Shown here piece after piece: positions 7,402 through 15,109 of a stretch of DNA of 64,000 nt. The position numbers and the translations under genes were made by a program. The stretch spans positions 1-64,000 of the forward strand of contig CALXKZ010000028.1 of NCBI GenBank assembly GCA_944389065.1, given 5' to 3'. Source of the stretch: an uncultured Spirochaetaceae bacterium. Its GTDB lineage: Bacteria; Spirochaetota; Spirochaetia; Sphaerochaetales; Sphaerochaetaceae. How positions within the stretch are numbered: the stretch's first letter is position 1; the number at the start of each line of letters is the position of its first letter. The notes below the pieces were generated by a model. That model was not told the origin of the DNA and ran no database searches. It saw only the letters and a program-made list of their open reading frames with translations.

Positions 7402-8886
7402 TCATTCTCCTGCATATCTGATTCCTAGGATTTCCAGTTCCTTTGCGTTCAGGTCGATTCCACAGAGCGCCATCCGGTTGCCTCTGAGAGCTTCAATGCT
7501 GTTGATTCCCATTCCTCCCATGATCTCCTTTATTTCCCTGGTCCATGCATTCACAAGATTGATAAGCCTTTCAGCTCCTTTTTCCGGATCAAGCCTTTTT
7601 GTGAGCTCCGGATCCTGGGTTGCCAGTCCCCATGCGCATTTGCCCGTATGGCAGGATGCACATATATGGCAGCCAAGGGCACAGAGGGCTGCTGTTCCGA
7701 TTGAGACAGCATCCGCTCCAAGCGCAATGGCTTTGACGGCATCAGAAGAGTTCCTTATCCCTCCGGATGCAATGACACTGACTCTGTCCCTTATTCTTTC
7801 TTCCCTGAGCCTTTGATCGACAGCTGCTATTGCCAGCTCAATCGGGATGCCTACATTGTCCCGGATCCTTTTGGGAGCAGCGCCTGTTCCTCCTCTGTAT
7901 CCATCGATTGAGATGATATCTGCTCCGCTTCTGGCAATTCCGGAGGCGATTGGGGCAATATTATGTACAGCAGCGACCTTGACGATCACGGGTTTTCTAT
8001 AGCCGGTAGCTTCTTTTATCGACATGACAAGCTGTGCAAGATCCTCGATGGAGTAGATATCGTGATGCGGAGCGGGGCTTATGGCATCAAGTCCTTCAGG
8101 AACCATTCTTGTCTTCGAGACATCGCCTATGATCTTCCGGCCTGTGAGGTGCCCTCCGATTCCGGGCTTTGCGCCCTGTCCTATCTTTATCTCAATAGCG
8201 GCAGCGGTGTTGAGATATGTCTCATGAACACCGAAGCGTCCTGAAGCTACCTGGACGATTGTATTCTCCTTATATGGATAAAGACTTTCATGGAGGCCTC
8301 CTTCTCCTGTATTCCAGTAAGTACCAAGCCTTTCTGCGGCTGCTGCAAGCGCTTTATGGACATTCAGGCTTATCGCTCCATAGCTCATGGCTGAGAACAT
8401 CACCGGGGTCCTGAGCTCCAGGTGAGGTGGAAGATTGTCTGTGATACATCCATTCATATCCCTTGCTATCTTCTCCGGTCTCTGTCCTAGGAATACAGCA
8501 GTCTCCATAGGCTCCCGCAGCGGATCAATCGATGGATTCGTGACCTGACTGGCATTCAGAAGCATCTTGTCGAAGTAGATCGGAACATTCTTGCCGGAGG
8601 CTCCCATTGATGAAAGAAGCACACCGCCTGTCTCAGACTGCAGAAGAATTTCATTTATGTCATCTTCGGAAAAGACTGTGTTCCTTCTGAACCTGTTCTC
8701 ATCTTCTATGATGGAGATTGCATTTACCGGACAGAAGGATACGCATCTCTGGCAGTCTGTACACTTCTCATGATGGAGGGCAATCACTTTATCTGTATCT
8801 GATGTGATTGCTCCGTATGAGCACTCCCTTACGCACCGCAGGCATGATATGCAGCTGTCATGCTTTTTGATTCTGTACCTGATCAT
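7402..8886 (-). CDS. Glutamate synthase FMN-binding subunit with N-terminal ferredoxin domain (GltB2-like)
   Basis: 494 residues. Two [4Fe-4S] motifs open the protein: CISCLRCVREC at residues 13-23 and CTDCQRCVSFCP at about 42-53. The rest is the FMN-binding TIM barrel of glutamate synthase, including SIDGYRGGTGAAP and the Cys-rich iron-sulphur segment CALGCHICASCHTGKC near residues 400-420. It condenses 2-oxoglutarate with ammonia channelled from the glutaminase partner, giving glutamate. The built-in ferredoxin domain suggests electrons arrive from ferredoxin or a separate NAD(P)H subunit, which is not encoded nearby. It overlaps the glutaminase gene by 4 bp. Confidence 0.92.
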   Translation of the reverse strand: MIRYRIKKHDSCISCLRCVRECSYGAITSDTDKVIALHHEKCTDCQRCVSFCPVNAISIIEDENRFRRNTVFSEDDINEILLQSETGGVLLSSMGASGKNVPIYFDKMLLNASQVTNPSIDPLREPMETAVFLGQRPEKIARDMNGCITDNLPPHLELRTPVMFSAMSYGAISLNVHKALAAAAERLGTYWNTGEGGLHESLYPYKENTIVQVASGRFGVHETYLNTAAAIEIKIGQGAKPGIGGHLTGRKIIGDVSKTRMVPEGLDAISPAPHHDIYSIEDLAQLVMSIKEATGYRKPVIVKVAAVHNIAPIASGIARSGADIISIDGYRGGTGAAPKRIRDNVGIPIELAIAAVDQRLREERIRDRVSVIASGGIRNSSDAVKAIALGADAVSIGTAALCALGCHICASCHTGKCAWGLATQDPELTKRLDPEKGAERLINLVNAWTREIKEIMGGMGINSIEALRGNRMALCGIDLNAKELEILGIRYAGE

Positions 8887-9974
8887 CTTACCTCCTCATT
8901 GAGCGTGACAATCACTGCTTCTCCTCCGCGCGGAGCCCAGATCCTGTCAGGATTCTCTTCAATGACTCTTATCGCAGCTTCTTCAGAACTGAAATAAACG
9001 ATGTTCTCTTTCTCTGCTGCAACAAGGCTTCTGAGCTTTAGCCTGTCATTCAGCGCCATAATTCCACCTCTGAATCCGACAAGTATGGAAAATGGTCCTG
9101 TGATCAGGAAGGATGAGAACATCTTCCTTAGGTAGGAGAGCCTTTGTCTTTCTTCCTCGTTCTTTGCCGCAATTGTTGTCCAGAACGGAGAGGCTATCAC
9201 CTCGGAGCTTTCCTTCAGCGTAAGTCCCTGTTTCCTTGTCAGATAATCCAGTATGTATGTTATGACTTCGGTATCAGTCAGAAGATTGCAGGAGTATCCG
9301 TACATCTCAACAGCTCTGCGATTCGCATCATAGGATGAGATCTCTCCATTGTGGACGACTGTGAGGTCCAGCAGCGAGAACGGATGGGAGCCAGCCCACC
9401 ATCCTGGCGTATTTGTCGGATAGCGTCCGTGTGCAGTCCATGAATAGCCTTCATACTCCTCAATCCGATAGAAATCAGCGACGTCCTCAGGGTATCCTAC
9501 AGCTTTGAATACCCCCATATCCTTGCCGCAGGAGACGACATAGGCGCCATCTATTGAATCATTTATCGTGATTGTGGCCCTGGATGTGTATTCGTCCTCG
9601 TCAAGCTGGCTATCCTGCAGAAGATGCGGAAGCGGGGTGATGAAGTATCGCCATATAAGCGGTGCATCCGATATGCCAGGAGTCTGTCTTACTGGGATCT
9701 TCGAGAGATTTATTATATCGAAGCGCTTATCCAGGAATCTCTCGGTCTCCTCTCTGGAAGTCTGGGAGTCATAGAATATGTGCAGTGCAAAATAATCCTT
9801 GTATTGAGGATAGATGCCGTAAGCTGCGAATCCGCCTCCTAGTCCATTTGATCTGTTGTGCATTACTGCGATGCTTTTCTTTATCGCTTCTCCTGTGATG
9901 CGTTTCCCATCGCGGCAGAATATTCCGCTTATGGCACATCCTGAGCTGATTCTCACTTCGCCTTCTTTCTTCAT
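8883..9974 (-). CDS. Glutamate synthase class II glutaminase subunit (GltB1-like)
   Basis: 363 residues. It hydrolyses glutamine to feed ammonia to the FMN subunit. The start of the family domain is C13-A-I-S-G-I-F, and SNGLGGGFAAYG follows. Class II glutaminases need an N-terminal Cys, so either a 12-residue propeptide is removed before Cys13 or the true start is elsewhere; I see no better start. The region SWTAHGRYPTNTPGWW is the glutamine-binding part. First gene of a four-gene operon; its promoter and a leader terminator lie just upstream. Confidence 0.88.
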   Translation of the reverse strand: MKKEGEVRISSGCAISGIFCRDGKRITGEAIKKSIAVMHNRSNGLGGGFAAYGIYPQYKDYFALHIFYDSQTSREETERFLDKRFDIINLSKIPVRQTPGISDAPLIWRYFITPLPHLLQDSQLDEDEYTSRATITINDSIDGAYVVSCGKDMGVFKAVGYPEDVADFYRIEEYEGYSWTAHGRYPTNTPGWWAGSHPFSLLDLTVVHNGEISSYDANRRAVEMYGYSCNLLTDTEVITYILDYLTRKQGLTLKESSEVIASPFWTTIAAKNEEERQRLSYLRKMFSSFLITGPFSILVGFRGGIMALNDRLKLRSLVAAEKENIVYFSSEEAAIRVIEENPDRIWAPRGGEAVIVTLNEEVR

Positions 9975-9991
9975 TCGGCAACCCCCGGAAA

Positions 9992-10037
9992 TGAAAAAAA
10001 GGACGCACTAAGATCTCTCTTAGAACGTCCTTGTTCC
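9992..10037 (-). promoter_or_regulatory. Glutamate synthase leader attenuator with two ANTAR-like hexaloops
   Basis: Read on the minus strand. Terminator: AAGGACG pairs with CGTCCTT and the apical CTAAG with CTTAG, followed by seven T (arms at plus 9999-10032). Competing hairpin: GGAAC (10037-10033) pairs with GUUCU (10026-10022) around the hexaloop AAGGAC. It consumes the terminator 5' arm. The apical helix can stay folded beside it as UAAG / CUUA with hexaloop AGAGAU (plus 10013-10018). Both loops have A at position 1 and G at position 4. ANTAR targets are known as paired hexaloop hairpins; the near-zero linker here is unusual. Confidence 0.65.
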
Positions 10038-10045
10038 TTGGGGTA

Positions 10046-10075
10046 CTTTTACGACATATGAATAATGCTTGTCAA
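10046..10075 (-). promoter_or_regulatory. Glutamate synthase operon promoter (candidate)
   Basis: Minus strand TTGACA (10075-10070), 18 bp, TAAAAG (10051-10046). The start would be near 10039, just before the leader hairpin. A second candidate upstream is TTGGAT (10115-10110), 17 bp, TATATT (10092-10087). Confidence 0.5.
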
Positions 10076-10128
10076 TTGCCTGAATGAATATACTGCGAAT
10101 AAAAATGCAATCCAATGCATAAAACCAC

Positions 10129-10158
10129 TTGACTATTCCGCTGGAGATTTCCTAATAT
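10129..10158 (+). promoter_or_regulatory. glnA promoter
   Basis: TTGACT (10129-10134), 18 bp, TAATAT (10153-10158). The start is expected near 10165. The 18 bp spacer and the position relative to the leader hairpin match the pyrG and glutamate synthase promoters. Confidence 0.65.
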
Positions 10159-10169
10159 TCAGTCAGGAA

Positions 10170-10213
10170 CAGCAAAGGCGCTGCAGAGTATTATCTGTAG
10201 CGCTTTTTCCGTT
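10170..10213 (+). promoter_or_regulatory. glnA leader attenuator with ANTAR-like hexaloop hairpin
   Basis: Terminator: 10174-10187 pairs with 10194-10207 (core GCGCTGCAGA with TCTGTAGCGC, one G.U), followed by T-rich sequence. Competing hairpin: CAGC (10170-10173) pairs with GCTG (10180-10183) around the hexaloop AAAGGC, with A at position 1 and G at position 4. It uses the terminator 5' arm and would prevent termination. The terminator's own apical loop (GTATTA) does not fit the ANTAR rule. Confidence 0.6.
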
Positions 10214-10226
10214 TTTGGAGGAATTT

Positions 10227-11513
10227 ATGGATATTGAGGATATCAGAGAACTGCTTGCGGAATATGAGATCAAGTTCATAAGGCTTGCCTTCTGTGACAT
10301 CTCCGGGAGACAGAAGAACATCGCGATAATGGCTGATGAGCTTGAGCATGCGGTAAAACATGGTGTTTCATTCGATGCTTCGGCCATAAAGGGATTCCTC
10401 AATATAAACGAATCGGATCTGCTTCTTTTCCCTGACCTTGATACGTTCTCCATCCTTCCTTGGAGACCTGCGGAGAGAGCTGTGGCAAGGTTCTATTGCT
10501 ATATTGCATATCCAGATAGAAGACCATTTGAGGGTGATGGCAGGTATCTGCTTTCCGAGATAGAGAAGAAAAGCGGAAGTGCTGGCTACTCATTCCTTGT
10601 GGGACCAGAGTGCGAGTTCTATCTTTTTGAGACGGACGAGAAAGGATACCCTACGCTTGCTACGCTGGATGATGCGGGATACTTTGACATGGCTCCTCTT
10701 GACAGAGGGGAGAATGTAAGGCGTGAAATATGCTTTGCCCTGGAAAACATGGGACTTAAGCCTGAGAGGAGCCATCATGAGCATGGGCCGGGGCAGAATG
10801 AGATAGATTTCCGCTGTTCCTCTCCGCTGAAGGCAGCTGATGATCTTATGACATTCAAGACTGCTGTTAAAGCGATTGCCCAGCAGCATGGGCTATTTGC
10901 TTCCTTCCTTCCGAAACCTCTTGAGAAAGAGAGTGGGAATGGCCTTCACATCAATCTTTCACTGTATGAGAACAATGAGAATCTTTTTGAGAAAAAGGAT
11001 CCGAAAGCTATGTCTTTCATGTCAGGTATCCTGAGGAGGATGAAGGAGATAACAGCATTTGCAAATCCTCTTGTCTCCTCGTATGAGCGACTGGGGCAGT
11101 TTGAGGCGCCATCAACTGTCTCCTGGAGCCACCAGAACAGGTCCACGCTTATCAGAATACCATATGCCGAGGAGCATGATTGCCGAATGGAGGTCAGAAG
11201 CCCTGATCCTGCTGCCAACCCATACCTCCTTATTTCCCTTCTCCTGTCTGCTGGCTTTGAGGGCATTGCAGATAGGCTTGAAGCAGAACCTGAAGCAGCA
11301 GGTGATGTGCTCTCTTCCCCGCTTCCGGAAAGACTTCCAGCAAGTCTTTCCGAGGCGGTGGGAGAGGCTTCTGGAAGTTCTTTCATTTCCCGTGTGATTC
11401 CCGGAAGAATAGTGAAAGAGTATCTGGAGGATAGGACGATGGAAGCTGATGAGTATGAAAGAAACGGAAACGGCCACAGCTATCTGATCAGTCGGTATTT
11501 CCGGTTTATATAG
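10227..11513 (+). CDS. glnA: Glutamine synthetase type I
   Basis: 428 residues from the ATG at 10227, which has GGAGG upstream. The longer frame from 10065 crosses the promoter and terminator and is rejected. Family features in order: beta-Grasp N-domain, GPECEFYLF metal site, HEHGPGQNEIDF, NGLHINLSL, and RMEVRSPD near the end of the catalytic core. It makes glutamine from glutamate, ammonia and ATP in the cytosol. No adenylylation-tyrosine segment is evident at this length, so control is more likely by transcription or feedback. First gene of an operon with an ANTAR protein and a second glutamine synthetase. Confidence 0.92.
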   Translation: MDIEDIRELLAEYEIKFIRLAFCDISGRQKNIAIMADELEHAVKHGVSFDASAIKGFLNINESDLLLFPDLDTFSILPWRPAERAVARFYCYIAYPDRRPFEGDGRYLLSEIEKKSGSAGYSFLVGPECEFYLFETDEKGYPTLATLDDAGYFDMAPLDRGENVRREICFALENMGLKPERSHHEHGPGQNEIDFRCSSPLKAADDLMTFKTAVKAIAQQHGLFASFLPKPLEKESGNGLHINLSLYENNENLFEKKDPKAMSFMSGILRRMKEITAFANPLVSSYERLGQFEAPSTVSWSHQNRSTLIRIPYAEEHDCRMEVRSPDPAANPYLLISLLLSAGFEGIADRLEAEPEAAGDVLSSPLPERLPASLSEAVGEASGSSFISRVIPGRIVKEYLEDRTMEADEYERNGNGHSYLISRYFRFI

Positions 11514-11521
11514 GGCATCAT

Positions 11522-12073
11522 ATGGAAACGGTACTAGTGGTTGCCAAGCGGCCCAGATACGATGAGATAAGAACTCTGCTTTCTCCTGGCGGTTATGCAT
11601 TCATCAGAGCAGAAAGCGAGAGAGAGGCTCGGATGAAGATCCTTGATATCCAGCTGTCTCTTGTCATCGTCGATGGGCTTCTTCCTGAAGGCACTGCGAA
11701 GGAGGTTTCGGTTTTCTCTTCCTCTCAGGATATTGATACGATCCTTATTGTTCCCGATGGGCTTTTATGGCATATGGCTGGAACGATGAGGAAATATGGT
11801 GTTTATGCAGCGGCGTTCAACCGGGATAGCGTATCATCTGTGCTCGGAGCGATCGGTGTGGCCCGTGAAAAGACAATGAAGGCTGAAGAGAAGAACAGAA
11901 AGCTTCTTGTACGGCTCAGAAACGAGAAGCTGCTGACAGAGGCCAAATGCCTTCTGGCCCTGAAATACGGAATGAGTGAGAACGATGCTCACTGCTATAT
12001 AGAGAAAAAAGCTATGAATTGCAGAGTAAGCCTCTCTGATGCAGCAATGAGTATCGTCAGAGAGTTAGCATAG
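11522..12073 (+). CDS. ANTAR-domain antitermination regulator (NitR/AmiR-like)
   Basis: 183 residues. The N-terminal receiver-like fold keeps an Asp at residue 51 (VIVDGLLP) but lacks the acidic pair normally found after strand 1 (VLVVAKRPRYD), so it looks like a pseudo-receiver. A charged coiled coil follows at about 115-130 and the ANTAR RNA-binding three-helix domain at about 128-183 (LLTEAKCLLALKYG, AMNCRVSLSDAAMSIV). ANTAR proteins bind hexaloop hairpins and block terminators. In clostridia, an ANTAR protein encoded beside glnA has been proposed to regulate glnA and glutamate synthase. No histidine kinase is adjacent, so the input signal is unknown. Confidence 0.9.
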   Translation: METVLVVAKRPRYDEIRTLLSPGGYAFIRAESEREARMKILDIQLSLVIVDGLLPEGTAKEVSVFSSSQDIDTILIVPDGLLWHMAGTMRKYGVYAAAFNRDSVSSVLGAIGVAREKTMKAEEKNRKLLVRLRNEKLLTEAKCLLALKYGMSENDAHCYIEKKAMNCRVSLSDAAMSIVRELA

Positions 12074-12084
12074 GAGGGTTGAAT

Positions 12085-14157
12085 ATGAACGTACCTGAAA
12101 TGTTTGGTTCTATGGTCTTCAATGATTATGTAATGAGAGAAATGCTACCGAAAAAGGTATATCAATCATTGAAGAATACTATGGTTGAAGGTAAAGCCCT
12201 GGATGATGACGTTGCTGATATCGTAGCGGCAGCGATGAAGGAATGGGCTGTCGGAAAGGGTGCGACACACTTTACCCATTGGTTCCAGCCGATGACTGGG
12301 ATAACGGCGGAAAAGCATGACAGCTTCCTTACGGTAGATAAGAACGGGTGTGTGATCATGGACTTCTCCGGGAAGGAGCTGACCAAAGGTGAGCCTGATG
12401 CGTCAAGTTTTCCATCCGGCGGCCTCAGAGCTACCTTCGAGGCACGCGGCTATACCGCATGGGATCCAACAAGCTATGCGTTCATCAAGGATGACACGCT
12501 GTGCATCCCCACTGCTTTCTGTTCCTATACAGGCCAGATCCTGGATAAGAAGACGCCTCTTCTGAGAAGTATGGATGCGATAAGCAGAGAAGCTGTAAGG
12601 ACACTTGCGCTTTTGGGAAAGCATGTAAGAAGGGTCAATGCCACAATAGGTGCGGAGCAGGAGTATTTCCTTATTGATAAGAACGATTATTCCAAGAGGC
12701 TTGACCTCAGATTGACAGGCCGTACTCTGATCGGTGCACCGGCAGCGAAAGGCCAGGAGATGGAAGACCACTATTTTGGTTCAATCCGGCCAAGGGTGAA
12801 GGCTTTCATGGCAGATCTTGATGAGGAACTATGGAAACTAGGCATAACGTCAAAAACGGAGCATAACGAGGTTGCTCCATGCCAGCACGAGATGGCTCCG
12901 ATATTCGACAACGCGAATAAGGCAACAGATTCAAACCAGCTTACGATGGAGATGATGAAGAAGGTCGCGGAAAAACATGGTTTTGCCTGTCTTCTTCATG
13001 AAAAACCTTTTGAAGGCATCAATGGATCAGGCAAGCACAACAACTGGGCGCTGAGCACGGATGAAGGGGAGAATCTCCTTGATCCTGGAAAGACCCCGAA
13101 GGACAATGCCCAGTTCCTCCTTTTTCTGACAGCTGTGATAAAGGCAGTCGATGAGTATCAGGATCTTCTGAGGATAAGCGTTGCAAGCGCAGGAAACGAT
13201 CATCGTCTCGGAGCCAATGAAGCACCTCCTGCGATTGTGTCGATCTTTGTCGGAGATGAGCTTGGTGCTGTTATTGATTCGATAATCGATGGAACACCGT
13301 TTACGGATAGGGCTTCTTCCCATCTTGATATCGGTACAGGTGTCCTTCCTAAGCTTGCCCGTGACAACTCTGACAGGAACAGGACCAGTCCGTTCGCGTT
13401 TACGGGCAACAAGTTCGAGTTCCGCATGCCAGGTTCTTCATTCAACATCGCATGTACGAATGTAATGCTCAACACTGCAGTTGCCGATGCGCTGAAAGCT
13501 TTCTGCGATGAGCTTGAAGGGGCAGATGATTTCAATCCAGCCCTCAAAGCATTGATAAAAAGAGAGCTTGAGAAGCACAGAAGGATTCTCTTCAATGGAA
13601 ACGGCTACAGCAAGGAGTGGGAGGAGGAAGCTGAGCGGCGTGGGCTGTCAAATTATAAAAGGACGCCGGATGCTCTTGTCCATTATTGCGATGAGAAGAA
13701 TGTGGAGCTTTTCAGAAGGCATAAGGTATATACAAAGGAAGAGATGGAATCGAGGCTGGAGATATCCCTTGATGAGTATCAGAAGGCGATACATATCGAA
13801 GCTGCGACAATGATTGAAATGCTCAGACGGCAGATCATGCCTGCATCCCTCAGGTTCTCTTCATCACTTGCCTCGTCAGCAAAGACGAAGGAAAGCATAG
13901 GTATATCCGCTGATGCGGAGAGGGCTCTTTGCATGAAAGTGAGTTCATTGTGCAATGAGCTTATGCTCAGAACTGAGAATCTTGACAGATGTATCTCTGA
14001 AAGTCCGGAAGGTACAGAGGCTGCTGCTTTCTATGCTGCTGATAAGATCATTCCTGCGATGGAGGCTGCCAGAAAAGCCAGCGATAGTCTTGAAGCAATC
14101 TCAGATAAGGAATTCTGGCCTGTCCCAACGTATTCTGAGATCCTTTTCTATGTATGA
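12085..14157 (+). CDS. glnN: Glutamine synthetase type III
   Basis: 690 residues, the large GSIII form. The ATG at 12085 has AGGAGGG 6 nt upstream; a TTG at 12079 is less likely. Seen in order: GSIII N-terminal domain with THFTHWFQPMTG, the metal site GAEQEYFLI, HNEVAPCQHEMAP, the loop GINGSGKHNNWA, NRTSPFAFTGNKFEFR, and a long helical C-terminus. It makes glutamine, like the GSI two genes upstream. Having GSI and GSIII in one operon with the ANTAR protein means antitermination in the glnA leader would raise both. A 14 bp hairpin follows the stop codon. Confidence 0.95.
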   Translation: MNVPEMFGSMVFNDYVMREMLPKKVYQSLKNTMVEGKALDDDVADIVAAAMKEWAVGKGATHFTHWFQPMTGITAEKHDSFLTVDKNGCVIMDFSGKELTKGEPDASSFPSGGLRATFEARGYTAWDPTSYAFIKDDTLCIPTAFCSYTGQILDKKTPLLRSMDAISREAVRTLALLGKHVRRVNATIGAEQEYFLIDKNDYSKRLDLRLTGRTLIGAPAAKGQEMEDHYFGSIRPRVKAFMADLDEELWKLGITSKTEHNEVAPCQHEMAPIFDNANKATDSNQLTMEMMKKVAEKHGFACLLHEKPFEGINGSGKHNNWALSTDEGENLLDPGKTPKDNAQFLLFLTAVIKAVDEYQDLLRISVASAGNDHRLGANEAPPAIVSIFVGDELGAVIDSIIDGTPFTDRASSHLDIGTGVLPKLARDNSDRNRTSPFAFTGNKFEFRMPGSSFNIACTNVMLNTAVADALKAFCDELEGADDFNPALKALIKRELEKHRRILFNGNGYSKEWEEEAERRGLSNYKRTPDALVHYCDEKNVELFRRHKVYTKEEMESRLEISLDEYQKAIHIEAATMIEMLRRQIMPASLRFSSSLASSAKTKESIGISADAERALCMKVSSLCNELMLRTENLDRCISESPEGTEAAAFYAADKIIPAMEAARKASDSLEAISDKEFWPVPTYSEILFYV

Positions 14158-14163
14158 AACCAA

Positions 14164-14198
14164 ATGCTGCAGGCAGATATCGGTTCTGCTTGCAGCAT
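14164..14198. terminator. 14 bp hairpin after GSIII
   Basis: ATGCTGCAGGCAGA (14164-14177) pairs with TCTGCTTGCAGCAT (14185-14198) with one G.U, loop TATCGGT. There is no T tract, so it may act as a Rho-assisted terminator or a 3' stabiliser. Confidence 0.55.
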
Positions 14199-14471
14199 GA
14201 TCCATATCGATGCTTTGATGATGCGGGAGCAAGGCAGATTCCTGCGGCCCAGATCTTATGTTCATGAAAGTATCTATGCCCTATTGTCGAAGTGGGTTCC
14301 TGGTATCGAGGCTGATTATACAGTTCTCCTTTCCTCTTCATCGGACCTTCGCTTGCTTTTCCGTTATCAGGAGAGGCTGGAATAAGTAAAATATGCAGAA
14401 ATCTCTGCCTGTAGCCCTCATATGGAGCGCTTTTCCTCTGTAATGTGCTAGAACTTAATATGGAGAGCGAT
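14199..14471. other. Gap between GSIII and the zinc-ribbon gene
   Basis: About 270 bases with only short open frames on either strand, which lack ribosome sites and recognisable sequence. I see no RNA gene. A promoter for the following gene is expected here, but none is convincing. Confidence 0.5.
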
Positions 14472-14954
14472 ATGCAGTGTCCTGAGTGCGGAAGAGAGAT
14501 TGAAGACAGAAATGCCCACTGTCCTTATTGCGGGGTGGAGATACGGAACAGAAAACGCCGTACATTCCGGTCGCATCTGGTCATTATCGCATCATTGAAT
14601 ATCGCTTTGATACTGATCCTGTTTGCCGCTGTTTTCGCATTCTCCCGCATTGCTGACAGGGAGAATGCAGCTTTGGGAGCTGTGCAGCAGCATATTTACC
14701 GCGGAACGCCGATGGGGGAGATATTCCGTGCTCTTGATGGATGCAGCTGGCATCTCAGCGGAGACAGAATCGTGAGCGTGAGCGGTACACTATCCCAGAA
14801 TGGCTATTCTGCCGATGTGAAGGTCGATTTCGGAGTGGATACCGATGCTGATGTCTATGTACGTGCGCTTTTCGTAAACGGAGCTCTGCAGCCTGTATCG
14901 TCAGTCAGATCGATGCTTGACCGGCTTTATGATATGTCCAGAGTGCAGACTTAG
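14472..14954 (+). CDS. Zinc-ribbon membrane protein of unknown function
   Basis: 160 residues from the ATG at 14472, chosen because GGAGAG lies 6-8 nt upstream; an in-frame ATG at 14460 is possible. A cytoplasmic zinc ribbon (CPECGREI, then CPYCG) occupies residues 3-22. One transmembrane helix follows at about 34-58. The C-terminal 100 residues are predicted extracytoplasmic, with no family I recognise. Such zinc-ribbon, one-helix proteins are common and mostly uncharacterised. No operon partner is close. Confidence 0.7.
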   Translation: MQCPECGREIEDRNAHCPYCGVEIRNRKRRTFRSHLVIIASLNIALILILFAAVFAFSRIADRENAALGAVQQHIYRGTPMGEIFRALDGCSWHLSGDRIVSVSGTLSQNGYSADVKVDFGVDTDADVYVRALFVNGALQPVSSVRSMLDRLYDMSRVQT

Positions 14955-15109
14955 CTGATATCAATCCAGGAATCCGGATATGCTGCAATCCATCACACCG
15001 TTATGGAGGCGGAACTGTCCTAGGGATCGGATATAACTGCTGTTTTGCGTTGTGAATTGATGTCTGTCTATCGCCAGAGAGTGTGCATTCCTGCTAAAAT
15101 ATAGAAGAA

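Noticed and set aside
10188-10193. GTATTA apical loop of the glnA terminator as an ANTAR loop
   Set aside because: It has G at position 1 and T at position 4, against the A1/G4 rule. The competing hairpin loop fits instead.
10065-10226. Upstream extension of the glnA frame to 10065
   Set aside because: It crosses the promoter (10129-10158) and the leader terminator. The ATG at 10227 has GGAGG and gives the normal GSI N-terminus.
14164-14385. 73-codon frame after GSIII
   Set aside because: It starts inside the 14 bp hairpin, has no ribosome site and no recognisable sequence.
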